Shown one piece after another: positions 1 through 8,261 of a stretch of 21,186 nucleotides of DNA. The notes beneath the pieces are model-generated. The model saw only the letters and a list, made by a program, of their open reading frames with translations. It had not been told where the DNA came from and searched no databases. The stretch comes from an uncultured Brevundimonas sp. GTDB lineage: Bacteria; Pseudomonadota; Alphaproteobacteria; Caulobacterales; Caulobacteraceae. The DNA lies in assembly GCA_946885435.1 (NCBI GenBank), contig CAMPGL010000018.1:1-21186 (forward strand), given 5' to 3'. Positions within the stretch are counted from its first letter, which is position 1. Each line of letters starts with the position of its first letter. A program made the translations under genes and the position numbers.

Positions 1-582
1 CAGCCCTACCGGTCCTGGTCGCTGCAGGAGTTCTGGCGGCGCTGGCACATGAGCCTTTCCAGCTGGCTCCGGGACTATCTGTTCATCCCGCTGGGCGGCA
101 GCCGGGGGCCGGTGTGGAAGACCTGCCGCAACCTGCTCATCACCATGCTGCTGGGTGGCCTCTGGCACGGGGCCGCCTGGACCTTCATTGCCTGGGGGGC
201 GCTGCACGGCGGGGTGCTGGCGCTGGAGCGGCTGTTCCGCCGGAACGCCCGGCCCGGCCTGATCGGGGTGATCGTCACCTTCCACGTCGTGCTGCTGGGC
301 TGGATCCTGTTCCGGTCGGAGACCTTCGTCTCGGCGCTGGCCTTCCTGACGGGACTGGCAAGCAACTGGAGCGCGCCCATGCTGGTGACGCCCCTGATCG
401 TGGCCCTGACCTTCGTCGGCCTGGCCATCCACTGGCTGCCGCCGCGTTCCGCCGAGGGCGTGGCCGGCGTGCTCAGCAAGCTGCCGTCGCCGGTGGTGGC
501 CCTGCTTTTTGGAGTCGTGGTGCTGACGGTCGAGGCCATCCGGCCCGAGGGCATCGCGCCCTTCATCTACTTCCAGTTCTGA
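1..582 (+). CDS. MBOAT-family membrane O-acyltransferase (AlgI/DltB-like), C-terminal part
   Basis: The open frame runs in from the left edge, so the true start is missing; 193 residues are visible. MBOAT proteins move acyl groups, often acetyl, across the inner membrane onto extracellular polysaccharides or similar acceptors. The visible part opens with the signature [17 protein letters not shown] followed by IPLGGSR, and the near-invariant MBOAT histidine lies in [11 protein letters not shown] (His56 of the fragment). Several hydrophobic helices follow, and the protein ends in a short IYFQF tail, as in AlgI-type enzymes. The internal ATG at position 49 is not the start, because the signature begins upstream of it. 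The next gene follows after 13 nt and is probably co-transcribed. The acceptor cannot be told from this fragment. Confidence 0.9.
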   Translation, partial: QPYRSWSLQEFWRRWHMSLSSWLRDYLFIPLGGSRGPVWKTCRNLLITMLLGGLWHGAAWTFIAWGALHGGVLALERLFRRNARPGLIGVIVTFHVVLLGWILFRSETFVSALAFLTGLASNWSAPMLVTPLIVALTFVGLAIHWLPPRSAEGVAGVLSKLPSPVVALLFGVVVLTVEAIRPEGIAPFIYFQF

Positions 583-595
583 CGAGGAGAAGGCG

Positions 596-1000
596 ATGCT
601 GTTCGACACCGATCCCGCTGACCTCGACCCCGAGGCCTTCGGCTACGCCCATCCCGACGAGGAGGAGCAGCAGGCCGACGTGGCGCGCGGCTACACCAGC
701 CGGATCATCGTCATCGCGACCATGTTCCTGGCCGTGACCAACGCGGCTTCGCTGGTCAGCTGGGCCTCGACCCTGGAGCCCAACTGGGGCGGCCGCACGG
801 TGCGCGAGCTGTCCGACGCCTGGGCCGGCCAGATGTCCGAGCTGGGGCTGGACCGCTATCGCGTCGAGACCGAGCGCTTGTGGCAGGCCTTCGCCGACCT
901 GCCGCGCGAGCGGGACATCCCGGCCACGCCGCCGCGTCCCGAGGGCGGCCCGGCCGACGCCCTGCCGCCGCCAGAGCCCGGGCAGGCGACGCCGCGCTAG
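596..1000 (+). CDS. Small single-helix membrane protein of unknown function, partner of the MBOAT gene
   Basis: A 134-residue protein I do not recognise. It starts at an ATG preceded by a strong AGGAGAAGG ribosome site, 13 nt after the MBOAT stop. The first 35 residues are very acidic ([20 protein letters not shown]). One hydrophobic helix follows at about residues 37-58 ([19 protein letters not shown]), then a roughly 75-residue segment with a Pro-rich tail ([14 protein letters not shown]). The layout suggests an acidic cytoplasmic N-terminus, one membrane anchor and a periplasmic tail. MBOAT genes are often followed by a membrane-anchored SGNH-like partner; this protein has the anchor but is too short for that domain, so partnership is inference from position only. 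Its TAG stop shares the palindrome CTAG with the dxs stop on the other strand. Confidence 0.8.
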   Translation: MLFDTDPADLDPEAFGYAHPDEEEQQADVARGYTSRIIVIATMFLAVTNAASLVSWASTLEPNWGGRTVRELSDAWAGQMSELGLDRYRVETERLWQAFADLPRERDIPATPPRPEGGPADALPPPEPGQATPR

Positions 1001-2904
1001 GCCCGCGCGGCTCGTGAAGCGTCCACGCCGAGCGCCGCCATCGTCGAACGCGCGATGCCTTCGGCGTCCAGGCCGGCCAGGACGTACATGGCCTCGGGCT
1101 TGTCGTGATCCTGGAAGATGTCGGGCAGGGTGAGCGTTCTCACCTTGAGGCCGCGGTCGAGCGCGCCCTTCTCCGCCAGCAGGTGCAGAACAAAGGCGCC
1201 GAAGCCGCCGATAGCCCCTTCCTCGATGGTGATCAGGGCCTCGTGCTCGCGCGCGAGGCGCAGGATCAGGTCCTCGTCCAGCGGCTTGGCGAAGCGGGCG
1301 TCGGCGACGGTGGCGGAAATCCCGCGCGCGGCCAGCAGCTCGGCGGCCTTGAGCGTCTCGCCCAGGCGGGTGCCGAGGCTGAGCAGGGCGACCGTCGTGC
1401 CTTCGCGCACGATGCGGCCCTTGCCGATCTCGAGCGGGGCGGCCAGTTCCGGGATTTCCACACCCTCGCCGTCGCCGCGCGGATAGCGGAAGGCGCTGGG
1501 CCGGTCGTCGATCTCCAGCGAGGTGGCGATCATCGCCGCCAGCTCGGCCTCGTCGGCGGCGGCCATCAGGACCATCCCCGGGAGCGCGCCGAGATAGCCG
1601 ATGTCGAACGACCCGGCGTGGGTGCAGCCGTCGGCGCCGACCAGGCCGGCCCGGTCGATGGCGAAGCGCACCGGCAGCGACTGGATGGCCACGTCGTGGA
1701 CCACCTGGTCATAGCCGCGCTGGAGGAAGGTCGAATAGATGGCGCAGACGGGCTTGAGGCCCCCTGCCGCCAGGCCAGCCGCGAAGGTCACCGCGTGCTG
1801 CTCGGCGATGCCGACGTCATAGGTCCGGTCCGGGAAGGCCTGGCCGAACAGATCGAGCCCCGTGCCCGAGGGCATGGCGGCGGTGATGGCGACGATCTTG
1901 TCGTCCCGCTCGGCCCGCTTGATCAGCTCGGTCCCGAACACCTTGGTGTAACTCGGCGCATTGGACGGCGCCTTGTGCTGGGCGCCCGAGACCACGTCGA
2001 ACTTCACCACGCCGTGGTATTTGTCGGCGGAGTTTTCGGCCGGGACATAGCCCTTGCCCTTCTTGGTCACGACATGGACCAGCACCGGGCGGTCGGTGAT
2101 CTGGGCCGCGTTCCTCAGGATCGGAACCAGGGCCTCCATGTCGTGGCCGTCCACGGGGCCGACGTAATAGAAGCCCAGCTCCTCGAAGAAGGTGCCGCCG
2201 GTGACCATGCCACGGGCGTATTCCTCCGCCTTGCGGGCGGCCTTCTGCAGCGGCTCCGGGAAGACACCGGCGACGGCCTTGCCGACCTTGCGCATCGACC
2301 GGTAGGTCCCGCCCGACACCAGGCCCGCCAGATAGGCGCTCATGCCGCCGACCGGCGGGGCGATCGACATGTCGTTGTCGTTCAGGACAACGACCAGCTG
2401 CTTGGTCGTGTCAGCGGCGTTGTTCATGGCCTCATAGGCCATGCCCGCGGACATGGAGCCGTCGCCGATCACGGCCACGACCTTGGCGTCGCTCCCCGCC
2501 TTGTCCCGCGCGACGCAGAAGCCGAGCGCCGCCGAGATGGAGGTCGCCGCGTGCGCCGCGCCGAAGGGGTCGTATTCGCTCTCCGACCGTTTGGTGAAGC
2601 CGGACAGCCCCCCGCCCTGGCGCAGCGTCCGGATGCGGTCGCGCCGGCCGGTCAGGATCTTGTGCGGATAGGCCTGATGGCCGACGTCCCAGATCAGGGT
2701 GTCGCTCGGCGTGTCGAAGACGTGATGCAGAGCCACCGTGAGTTCGATGACGCCAAGCGCCGAGCCCAGATGCCCGCCGGTGACCGACACCGCGTCGATC
2801 GTCTCGGCCCTGAGTTCGTCGGCCAGCTGGGTCAGCTGCGGGATCGACAGGCCGCGCGTGTCGGCCGGGCTGGTGACGGTGTCGAGGAGCGGAGTTTTCG
2901 GCAT
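997..2904 (-). CDS. dxs: 1-deoxy-D-xylulose-5-phosphate synthase
   Basis: Dxs condenses pyruvate and glyceraldehyde 3-phosphate to DXP in a thiamine-diphosphate-dependent reaction, the first step of the MEP isoprenoid pathway in the cytoplasm. The protein has 635 residues, the usual length. The N-terminal half carries the ThDP motif [17 protein letters not shown] (Gly147-Asp148-Gly149) with the partner Asn in LNDNDMSI. The middle carries [13 protein letters not shown] with the catalytic Glu at residue 368, then [15 protein letters not shown], and a transketolase C-terminal domain follows. The ATG at 2904 lies 36 nt downstream of the ispA stop, and no strong ribosome site is visible. The gene is the last of the xseB-csaA-ispA-dxs cluster and meets the small membrane-protein gene tail to tail at a shared CTAG. 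Confidence 0.97.
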   Translation of the reverse strand: MPKTPLLDTVTSPADTRGLSIPQLTQLADELRAETIDAVSVTGGHLGSALGVIELTVALHHVFDTPSDTLIWDVGHQAYPHKILTGRRDRIRTLRQGGGLSGFTKRSESEYDPFGAAHAATSISAALGFCVARDKAGSDAKVVAVIGDGSMSAGMAYEAMNNAADTTKQLVVVLNDNDMSIAPPVGGMSAYLAGLVSGGTYRSMRKVGKAVAGVFPEPLQKAARKAEEYARGMVTGGTFFEELGFYYVGPVDGHDMEALVPILRNAAQITDRPVLVHVVTKKGKGYVPAENSADKYHGVVKFDVVSGAQHKAPSNAPSYTKVFGTELIKRAERDDKIVAITAAMPSGTGLDLFGQAFPDRTYDVGIAEQHAVTFAAGLAAGGLKPVCAIYSTFLQRGYDQVVHDVAIQSLPVRFAIDRAGLVGADGCTHAGSFDIGYLGALPGMVLMAAADEAELAAMIATSLEIDDRPSAFRYPRGDGEGVEIPELAAPLEIGKGRIVREGTTVALLSLGTRLGETLKAAELLAARGISATVADARFAKPLDEDLILRLAREHEALITIEEGAIGGFGAFVLHLLAEKGALDRGLKVRTLTLPDIFQDHDKPEAMYVLAGLDAEGIARSTMAALGVDASRAARA

Positions 2905-2940
2905 CGGGACAGCTTGGGGAGGGCGCGCGGCTGAGGCGCG

Positions 2941-3849
2941 TCAGGCCCTGCGGTCTAGCACGAAATCCAGGCTGTCTTTCAGCGAATCGGCGGCGGGGCC
3001 GAAAATCTCCAGCCGCCCGCGGGCCTGTTCGCCCAGCATGCGGACGCGCTCGCGGGCCGCCTCCACGCCCAGCAGGGTGACGAAGTTGGCCTTGCCCCGG
3101 GCGGCGTCCTTGCCGGCGGCCTTGCCGAGCAGATCCTCGTCGCCTTCGACGTCCAAGAGGTCGTCGATGATCTGATAGGCGAGGCCGAGGTCCTGGGCGA
3201 AATGACAGAGGGCCTGGCGTTCGGCGTCGCGCGCGCGGGCGATCACGGCGGGGATCTCGAAGGCGTAGGCGATCAGAGCGCCGGTCTTGAGCCGCTGCAT
3301 GCGGGCCACGGCGCCCAGGTCCTCGCGGCCGCCGAGCAGGTCGATCATCTGGCCGCCCGCCATCCCCTGCGCGCCCGAGGCGCGGGCCAGCCGGGCGCTC
3401 AGCTCGGCGCGCACCTCGGCGTCGTCGTGGGTGTCGGGGTGCGCCAGAATCTCGAAGGCGAAGGACTGCAAGGCGTCGCCCGCCAGGATGGCGGTCGCCT
3501 CGTCATAGGCGATGTGAACGGTCGGCCGGCCGCGCCTGAGCGCATCGTCGTCCATGGCCGGCAGGTCGTCGTGGATCAGGCTGTAGGTGTGCACGCACTC
3601 CAGCGCGCAGGCGGCCCGCAGCACCGGCCGGTCGTCGATGTCGAACAGGCGCGCGGCCTCGAGCGCGAAAAAGGGCCGGATGCGCTTGCCGGGCCCGAGC
3701 GCGGCGTAGCGCATGGCCTCGATCAGCCGGCTCTCGGGCCCTTCTGCGCGGGGCAGCAGTTCGTCCAGCGCGACGGTCACGAGGTCGGCGGCCTCGGCCA
3801 GGCGCGTGGCCACGCCGGACCGGCTGGAGGCGCGCGCTGGGGACGTCAA
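2941..3849 (-). CDS. ispA: Farnesyl diphosphate synthase / geranyltranstransferase
   Basis: A short-chain trans-prenyl diphosphate synthase that joins isopentenyl diphosphate to DMAPP and GPP to give farnesyl diphosphate. The protein has about 302 residues, close to E. coli IspA at 299. The first aspartate-rich motif is DDLPAMDDD (residues 94-102) followed by RRGRPT, and the second is DDLLDVEGD (from residue 229). GKRIRP near residue 55 binds diphosphate. The start given is TTG at 3849, which overlaps the csaA stop as TTGA; it is chosen because the other upstream genes of this operon also overlap. A GTG at 3813 is a possible alternative and would remove 12 residues. dxs follows 36 nt downstream, the usual pathway pairing. 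Confidence 0.95.
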   Translation of the reverse strand: MTSPARASSRSGVATRLAEAADLVTVALDELLPRAEGPESRLIEAMRYAALGPGKRIRPFFALEAARLFDIDDRPVLRAACALECVHTYSLIHDDLPAMDDDALRRGRPTVHIAYDEATAILAGDALQSFAFEILAHPDTHDDAEVRAELSARLARASGAQGMAGGQMIDLLGGREDLGAVARMQRLKTGALIAYAFEIPAVIARARDAERQALCHFAQDLGLAYQIIDDLLDVEGDEDLLGKAAGKDAARGKANFVTLLGVEAARERVRMLGEQARGRLEIFGPAADSLKDSLDFVLDRRA

Positions 3850-4196
3850 AACAGCCGCCCGCCGATGGGCGCGTCCCGGTCGACCCCGACGAGCACGACC
3901 TTGCCTTCGGCGTCCGGGAAGCCGAGCGTCAGGACCTCGGACATGAAGGGTCCGATCTGGCGCGGCGGAAAGTTCACAACCGCGGCCACCGGTCGGCCGA
4001 CCAGCTCGTCCAGGGTGTAGTGCTCGGTGATCTGGGCCGAGGATCTCCGGACGCCGATTTCAGGACCGAAGTCTATGACCAGCCGATAGGCGGGCTTGCG
4101 CGCCTCCGGAAACGGGTCGGCCTTCACCACCCGGCCCAGCCGGATGTCCACCTTCATGAAGTCGTCGAAGCCGATGGTCTCGGCCGCCCCGCTCAT
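3846..4196 (-). CDS. csaA: CsaA-like tRNA-binding domain protein
   Basis: A 116-residue, single-domain OB-fold protein of the tRNA-binding family (the domain also found at the MetRS C-terminus and in Arc1p). CsaA of Bacillus subtilis was described as an export-related chaperone of about 110 residues. Family hallmarks are [17 protein letters not shown] near the N-terminus, YRLVIDFG, the central SSAQIT and [17 protein letters not shown]. The ATG at 4196 overlaps the xseB stop as ATGA, and the gene's own TGA overlaps the TTG of ispA; a longer reading to 4292 would cover much of xseB and is not supported. The coupling implies co-translation with xseB and ispA. Whether it binds tRNA or acts as a chaperone cannot be told from sequence. 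Confidence 0.93.
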   Translation of the reverse strand: MSGAAETIGFDDFMKVDIRLGRVVKADPFPEARKPAYRLVIDFGPEIGVRRSSAQITEHYTLDELVGRPVAAVVNFPPRQIGPFMSEVLTLGFPDAEGKVVLVGVDRDAPIGGRLF

Positions 4197-4453
4197 TGGA
4201 ATTCGGCGGGCTCGGCGCGCTCGGCCTGGCCGCCCGAGCCCACGACGATCTGTTCGACGCGCAGGCGCGCGGCCTCGAGCCGCTTCTCGCAATGGGCCTT
4301 GAGCGCGGCGCCACGCTGATACAGGCCGATGGACTCCTCCAGCGGCGCCTCGCCGTGCTCGAGGCGATCGACGATCTGCTCAAGCTCCTTCAGGGCCGCC
4401 TCGAAAGAGAGGTCGGCGACGCCTTGGGCGGGATCGGTCGGGGTGGCGCTCAT
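4193..4453 (-). CDS. xseB: Exodeoxyribonuclease VII small subunit
   Basis: XseB is the small helical subunit that joins XseA to form exonuclease VII, which degrades single-stranded DNA into oligonucleotides. The protein has 86 residues (E. coli 80). It carries the family core FEAALKELEQIVDRLEHGE followed by PLEESIGLYQRG, and a predicted coiled coil continues through KRLEAARLRVEQI. The ATG at 4453 is chosen because it gives the family length; an in-frame start at 4510 would add 19 residues reaching into the promoter region of the divergent gene. It is the first gene of the operon and overlaps csaA by 4 nt. The xseB-ispA-dxs order is common in proteobacteria. xseA is not in the window. Confidence 0.94.
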   Translation of the reverse strand: MSATPTDPAQGVADLSFEAALKELEQIVDRLEHGEAPLEESIGLYQRGAALKAHCEKRLEAARLRVEQIVVGSGGQAERAEPAEFQ

Positions 4454-4503
4454 GGCCGGCAACCTAGTCAGCCCCGCCGAGCGGAGCAATGACCCAGCCC
4501 ACG

Positions 4504-4532
4504 TTGACACGTAATATACTTTGCATCATAAA
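4504..4532 (+). promoter_or_regulatory. Sigma-70-type promoter of the DUF2141 gene
   Basis: A perfect -35 hexamer TTGACA (4504-4509) is followed, after 17 nt, by the -10-like hexamer CATAAA (4527-4532, 4 of 6 matches). The stretch is AT-rich against a very GC-rich background. It lies 33 nt upstream of the ATG at 4566 and its AAGGAG ribosome site (4553-4558). The -10 sits inside a short dyad, ACTTT-7 nt-AAAGT (4518-4534), which might be an operator; that part is inference. Confidence 0.6.
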
Positions 4533-4565
4533 GTCCTTGTTCATGTGATGAGAAGGAGATGGATC

Positions 4566-5009
4566 ATGTCAGTTCGAGTTTCGACGATCGCCACGTGCCT
4601 GCTGCTATGCGGCGCGGGCGCGGCCCAGGCGGGGGATGTCACGGTCACCCTCACGGGCGTCCAGGCGCGCGGCGGGACGGTCTATGTCACGTTGCAGACC
4701 GAAGGCCAGTTCATGCAGAGCGCGGGCCTGGCACAGCGCATCGACAGTCCCGCGGCCGGCCCGGTGACGGTCACCTTCCGCGACGTGCCAGCCGGCGCCT
4801 ACGCCCTGTCCGCCTTCCACGACGAGAACGGTGACCAGCGCATGCAGTCCTCTCCGATCGGCATCCCGACCGAGGGATGGGCCATGTCCAACGGCGATGC
4901 GCTGAGGGGGCCGCCGACCTTCGACGTCGTCAGCGTCCAGGTCGGAGAGCAGGGCGCGACGATCAGCGAGTCGATGCGCTACTGGGACGGGCAGCCGCCG
5001 ACCCGCTGA
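4566..5009 (+). CDS. DUF2141 family secreted protein
   Basis: A 147-residue exported protein of the DUF2141 family, whose function is unknown. The ATG at 4566 is chosen because AAGGAG lies 7 nt upstream; a TTG at 4521 falls inside the promoter. A signal peptide is clear: MSVRVSTIATCLLLCGAGAAQA, with likely cleavage after AQA near residue 22. The mature part is a small beta-rich domain with the family signature FHDENGD, then IGIPTEGWAMSN and a GPPTFD motif. The transcript stands alone, divergent from xseB, and ends 3 nt before the stop of the TPR gene on the other strand. The strong promoter and ribosome site suggest good expression. The domain resembles a calcium-loop or carbohydrate-binding beta sandwich in pattern only; no substrate can be named. 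Confidence 0.9.
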   Translation: MSVRVSTIATCLLLCGAGAAQAGDVTVTLTGVQARGGTVYVTLQTEGQFMQSAGLAQRIDSPAAGPVTVTFRDVPAGAYALSAFHDENGDQRMQSSPIGIPTEGWAMSNGDALRGPPTFDVVSVQVGEQGATISESMRYWDGQPPTR

Positions 5010-5012
5010 CCC

Positions 5013-6539
5013 TCACGGCGCGGTCTGGGCCAGCGCCCAGGCCGCGTCGACGCGCAGCTGGAACAGGGTGCGGAACTGGGCCAGCTCGCCTTGGGCTGTG
5101 CGCTCGGCGCCGGCGCGGGCCACGGTCCGGTCCAGGAGGGCGTCGCCGGCGCGATCCAGCAGGTCGCGCGCCTCCTCGGCCCGGCCCACCGAGATCAGCC
5201 AGGCGGCGTAGTCGTTGGCCGGCTCGAGCCCGTAGGGGTGGCCCGGCGACAGCACCGACCACGAGACCGACAGGGCCCGGGTGAAGAGGCCTTCGATCTC
5301 GGCGGGGTCACCGCCCGTCTCGGCCAGGCACGCCGCCAGGCCGTTGAGGGTGAAGGGCCACAGCGGATTGTCGTCCCCGATGGTCGCGGAATAGACGCGC
5401 GCCACCTCGCGGAACATCGCCGCCGCCTCGGCGCAGCGGCCCTGCACGCGCAGGGCGCCGGCGAGATTGGTCCGGGCCGTGGCCGTATAGGGATGCTCGG
5501 TCCCCAGCGTCGCCTCGAACAGCCCCAGCGATCGGGACAGGATTTCTTCGGCCTCGGCTTCGCGGCCCTGCTTGTGGACGACCCAGCCGAGGTTGGTCAG
5601 GTCGATCGCCAGGTCGACCTGACTGTCACGCCCGCCGTTGATCGAAGCGGCGCGGCGGTAATAGGGCTCGGCCGCCGACCAGCGTCCCGCGTTCATGTGG
5701 ACATTGCCGAGGTTGGTCAGGGCCGCGGCGGTCTGGCCGGAGCCCGGGCCCGACAACTGTTCATAGAGGTGGAGCGCGCGTCGCAGCGTGGCGTCGGCCT
5801 CGCCATAGCGGCCGACGTCCGAGGCGTGGGTGCCGAGATCGTTCAGGGCCCCCGCCACATAGAGGCTCCGCTCGCCGTAGGTGGTGACCGCCAGCGACAG
5901 CGCCTCCTGGAGATGCGGCTCGGCCTCGGCGTGACGCCCCTGGAGGTCGAGCGCGCGTCCGATCTGGCTGAGCGTCGCCAGGCGCAGGGCGGGATCGGCC
6001 CGCACGGCGCCCATGGCGGCGAGCGCCTCGCCCAGCCGGTCGGTTCCCTCGCGATACCGCCCCGCCAGGACCAGGGTCGCCCCCAGCCGCGATAGCGCGC
6101 GCGCGCGGGCGTCCAGGCCGCTGGCGAGGCGAATGTCCTCCTCCATGAGGGGCAGCGCCTCTGATGGACGGTCGAGCGCGTTGAACACGTCGACGGCCGA
6201 ACCGATCGCCCAGCCGCGCAGCGGGTGATCCTCGGGCGTGGCGGCCAGGACGTCACGCGCCAGGGGTTCGGCCTCCGCTGGCCGGTCCAGCGAGACAAGC
6301 AGATTGACCAGGGTCAGGCGCACGCGGACGGCGTCCATGGGCGCAAGCTCGCCGGACAGCAGGGCTCGGAGTTCCGCCTCAGCCTCTGCGCTCTGACCCT
6401 GCGCGATCAGCCGCTCGGCGCGTGCGAGGCCGGTCTCCTCGGGACCCTTGACCTCCGGCTGGGCGGAGGCGCCGTTGCGCGCCACGGGCGAGGCCAAGGC
6501 TCCGGACGCCAGCAGCAGTCCGGCCACACAGGCGGTCAA
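5013..6539 (-). CDS. Secreted or periplasmic tetratricopeptide-repeat protein
   Basis: About 508 residues, made almost wholly of TPR units of the kinesin-light-chain type (roughly 42 residues each, with LGA/LG and A..L patterns such as ALTNLGNVHMNAGRW and DLTNLGWVVHKQGRE). A hydrophobic stretch TACVAGLLLASGALASPVA at the N-terminus is a signal peptide, so the protein likely acts in the periplasm as a protein-binding scaffold. No enzymatic domain is visible. The start given is TTG at 6539; there is no in-frame ATG or GTG upstream before the stop at 6585-6587. A CTG at 6557 has a better ribosome site (GGGAGG, 5 nt away) and would give the signal peptide a basic residue. The gene follows pgi in the same direction by 56-74 nt, so it may share its transcript. 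Confidence 0.85.
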   Translation of the reverse strand: MTACVAGLLLASGALASPVARNGASAQPEVKGPEETGLARAERLIAQGQSAEAEAELRALLSGELAPMDAVRVRLTLVNLLVSLDRPAEAEPLARDVLAATPEDHPLRGWAIGSAVDVFNALDRPSEALPLMEEDIRLASGLDARARALSRLGATLVLAGRYREGTDRLGEALAAMGAVRADPALRLATLSQIGRALDLQGRHAEAEPHLQEALSLAVTTYGERSLYVAGALNDLGTHASDVGRYGEADATLRRALHLYEQLSGPGSGQTAAALTNLGNVHMNAGRWSAAEPYYRRAASINGGRDSQVDLAIDLTNLGWVVHKQGREAEAEEILSRSLGLFEATLGTEHPYTATARTNLAGALRVQGRCAEAAAMFREVARVYSATIGDDNPLWPFTLNGLAACLAETGGDPAEIEGLFTRALSVSWSVLSPGHPYGLEPANDYAAWLISVGRAEEARDLLDRAGDALLDRTVARAGAERTAQGELAQFRTLFQLRVDAAWALAQTAP

Positions 6540-6613
6540 GAACCGGACAGACCCCAGTTGCGCCTCCCAATCGCTGGACGAACCCTAGTCCGCGACGGAG
6601 CGGGCCGCCACTG

Positions 6614-8194
6614 TCAGCGTCTGACGCGCGCCATGAGCGCCGTGGTGGAGGGATCGTGCGGCTGGGCTTGCCCGCCCTCCAGTTCGGCCTGGATGGTTTT
6701 GGCCAAGACCTTGCCGAGCTCCACGCCCCACTGGTCGAAGCTGTTCACGCCCCACAGGACGCCTTCGACGAAGGTTTTGTGCTCGTATAGCGCGATCAGG
6801 GCCCCCAGGGTCTCGGGCGCGAGCCGCTCCATGACGATCGTCGTCGAGGGGCGGTTCCCGGAAAAAGTTTTCTGCGGCGCGAGGACGGCGATCTCGTCGT
6901 CCGGAAGGCCCTTGGCCGCCAGCTCGGCGCGGACCTCGGTCTCGGACTTGCCGTTCATCAGGGCCTCGGCCTGGGCGAGCGCATTGGCGTTCAGCGCGGC
7001 CTGGGTCTCGCCGCCTTCCGGATTCTCCGCCACCACGATGAACTCGGCGGGGATCACCGCCGTGCCCTGGTGCAGCAGCTGGAAGAAGGCGTGCTGGCCA
7101 TTGGTGCCGGGTTCGCCGAAGACCACGGGGCAGGTGTCGCCGGCGACCAAGCGGCCGTCGGGGCCGACGCGCTTGCCGTTCGATTCCATCTCGAGCTGCT
7201 GCAGGAAGGACGGCAGCAGGCGAAGCCGATGGGCGTAGGGGGCCACCGTCCGCGCATTGCGCCCCGCCGCGACGTTGAAGGCCTGGGCCAGCGCCATGAG
7301 AACCGGCACATTGCGCTCCAGCGGCGCGGTCCGGAAATGCGCATCCATGGCGCGCGCGCCGGCGAGCAGCCGCTCGAACGCCACCCAACCGAGGCCGCAG
7401 GCGACGCTGAGCCCCACCGCCGACCACAGGGAGAAGCGGCCGCCCACCCAGTCGGCGAAGCCGAACACCTCGCCGCAGCCGAACGCCCGCGCCCGCTCCG
7501 GCGCCGCCGACACGCCCACGAGGTGCGCCGAGACATCCTCGCCCAGGCCGGCCTGCAGCCACGCCTTGGCGACGAGGGCGTTGGCCAGGGTCTCAAGGGT
7601 CGTGAAGGTCTTGGAGACGACGATGACCAGCGTGCGGCGCGGGTCGAGGCCATGGAGGGCCTCGGTGAGGTCCGAGCCGTCGATGTTGGAGGCGAAGCGC
7701 ACGTCGATGACCGGGTCGAGCGGCTTCAGCGCCGCCCAGACCATGCGCGGGCCAAGGTCCGAGCCGCCGATTCCGATATGAACGATGGCGTCGATGCGGC
7801 GCTCGACGCGCAGGCGTTCCGCGAAGTCGCGCATGGCCGCGCGCGTGGCGTCAACCTCGCCCGAAACCGGCTGGCCGAGCGCCTGGAAACCGGCGCCCTC
7901 ATCGGCGCGCAGGGCCGCGTGCAGGACAGCCCGGCCTTCGGAGCTATTGATGGCCTCGCCGGAGAACATGCGATCCCGGGCGCCTTCGACATCCAGCGCG
8001 CGCGCCAGATCGAGCCCCGCGTCCAGCCCCTCCCCGCTCCAGCTCTGCTTGGAGAGGTCCAGGAACAGGCTCGCGGCTCCCAGGCTCAGCCGGTCCAGCC
8101 GATCCGGCTCGGCCGAGAAGCGCGCGAGGATCGAGCCCTTGGCGTCACGGCGGGCGAGCTCGTGGAAATGCTGGCGGGCGGCGTCGATCGTCAT
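6614..8194 (-). CDS. pgi: Glucose-6-phosphate isomerase
   Basis: Pgi interconverts glucose 6-phosphate and fructose 6-phosphate in the cytoplasm. The protein has 526 residues against about 549 in E. coli. Family signatures are GIGGSDLGPRMV (from residue 141), SKTFTTLETLAN, and FGEPGTNGQHAFFQLLHQG. By alignment of motifs the catalytic residues are Glu337 (in MESNGK), His368 (in NGQH) and Lys495 (in GVELGK), all present. The ATG at 8194 has only a weak ribosome site. The gene is divergent from the small gene at 8262, with 67 nt between, and lies upstream of the TPR gene. Nothing suggests a change of function. Confidence 0.97.
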   Translation of the reverse strand: MTIDAARQHFHELARRDAKGSILARFSAEPDRLDRLSLGAASLFLDLSKQSWSGEGLDAGLDLARALDVEGARDRMFSGEAINSSEGRAVLHAALRADEGAGFQALGQPVSGEVDATRAAMRDFAERLRVERRIDAIVHIGIGGSDLGPRMVWAALKPLDPVIDVRFASNIDGSDLTEALHGLDPRRTLVIVVSKTFTTLETLANALVAKAWLQAGLGEDVSAHLVGVSAAPERARAFGCGEVFGFADWVGGRFSLWSAVGLSVACGLGWVAFERLLAGARAMDAHFRTAPLERNVPVLMALAQAFNVAAGRNARTVAPYAHRLRLLPSFLQQLEMESNGKRVGPDGRLVAGDTCPVVFGEPGTNGQHAFFQLLHQGTAVIPAEFIVVAENPEGGETQAALNANALAQAEALMNGKSETEVRAELAAKGLPDDEIAVLAPQKTFSGNRPSTTIVMERLAPETLGALIALYEHKTFVEGVLWGVNSFDQWGVELGKVLAKTIQAELEGGQAQPHDPSTTALMARVRR

Positions 8195-8261
8195 GGAATC
8201 AAGGTCTCGTTCACCAAAGCGGCGTACCGCTGGACGCCCGGATTAGCCCAAGGAGCCGCCC

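Noticed and set aside
1105..2934. 609-residue open frame on the plus strand
   Set aside because: It is fully antisense to dxs, has no recognisable motif and a composition typical of a GC-rich shadow frame.
5091..6095. 334-residue open frame on the plus strand
   Set aside because: Antisense to the TPR gene; the periodic TPR pattern is only on the minus strand.
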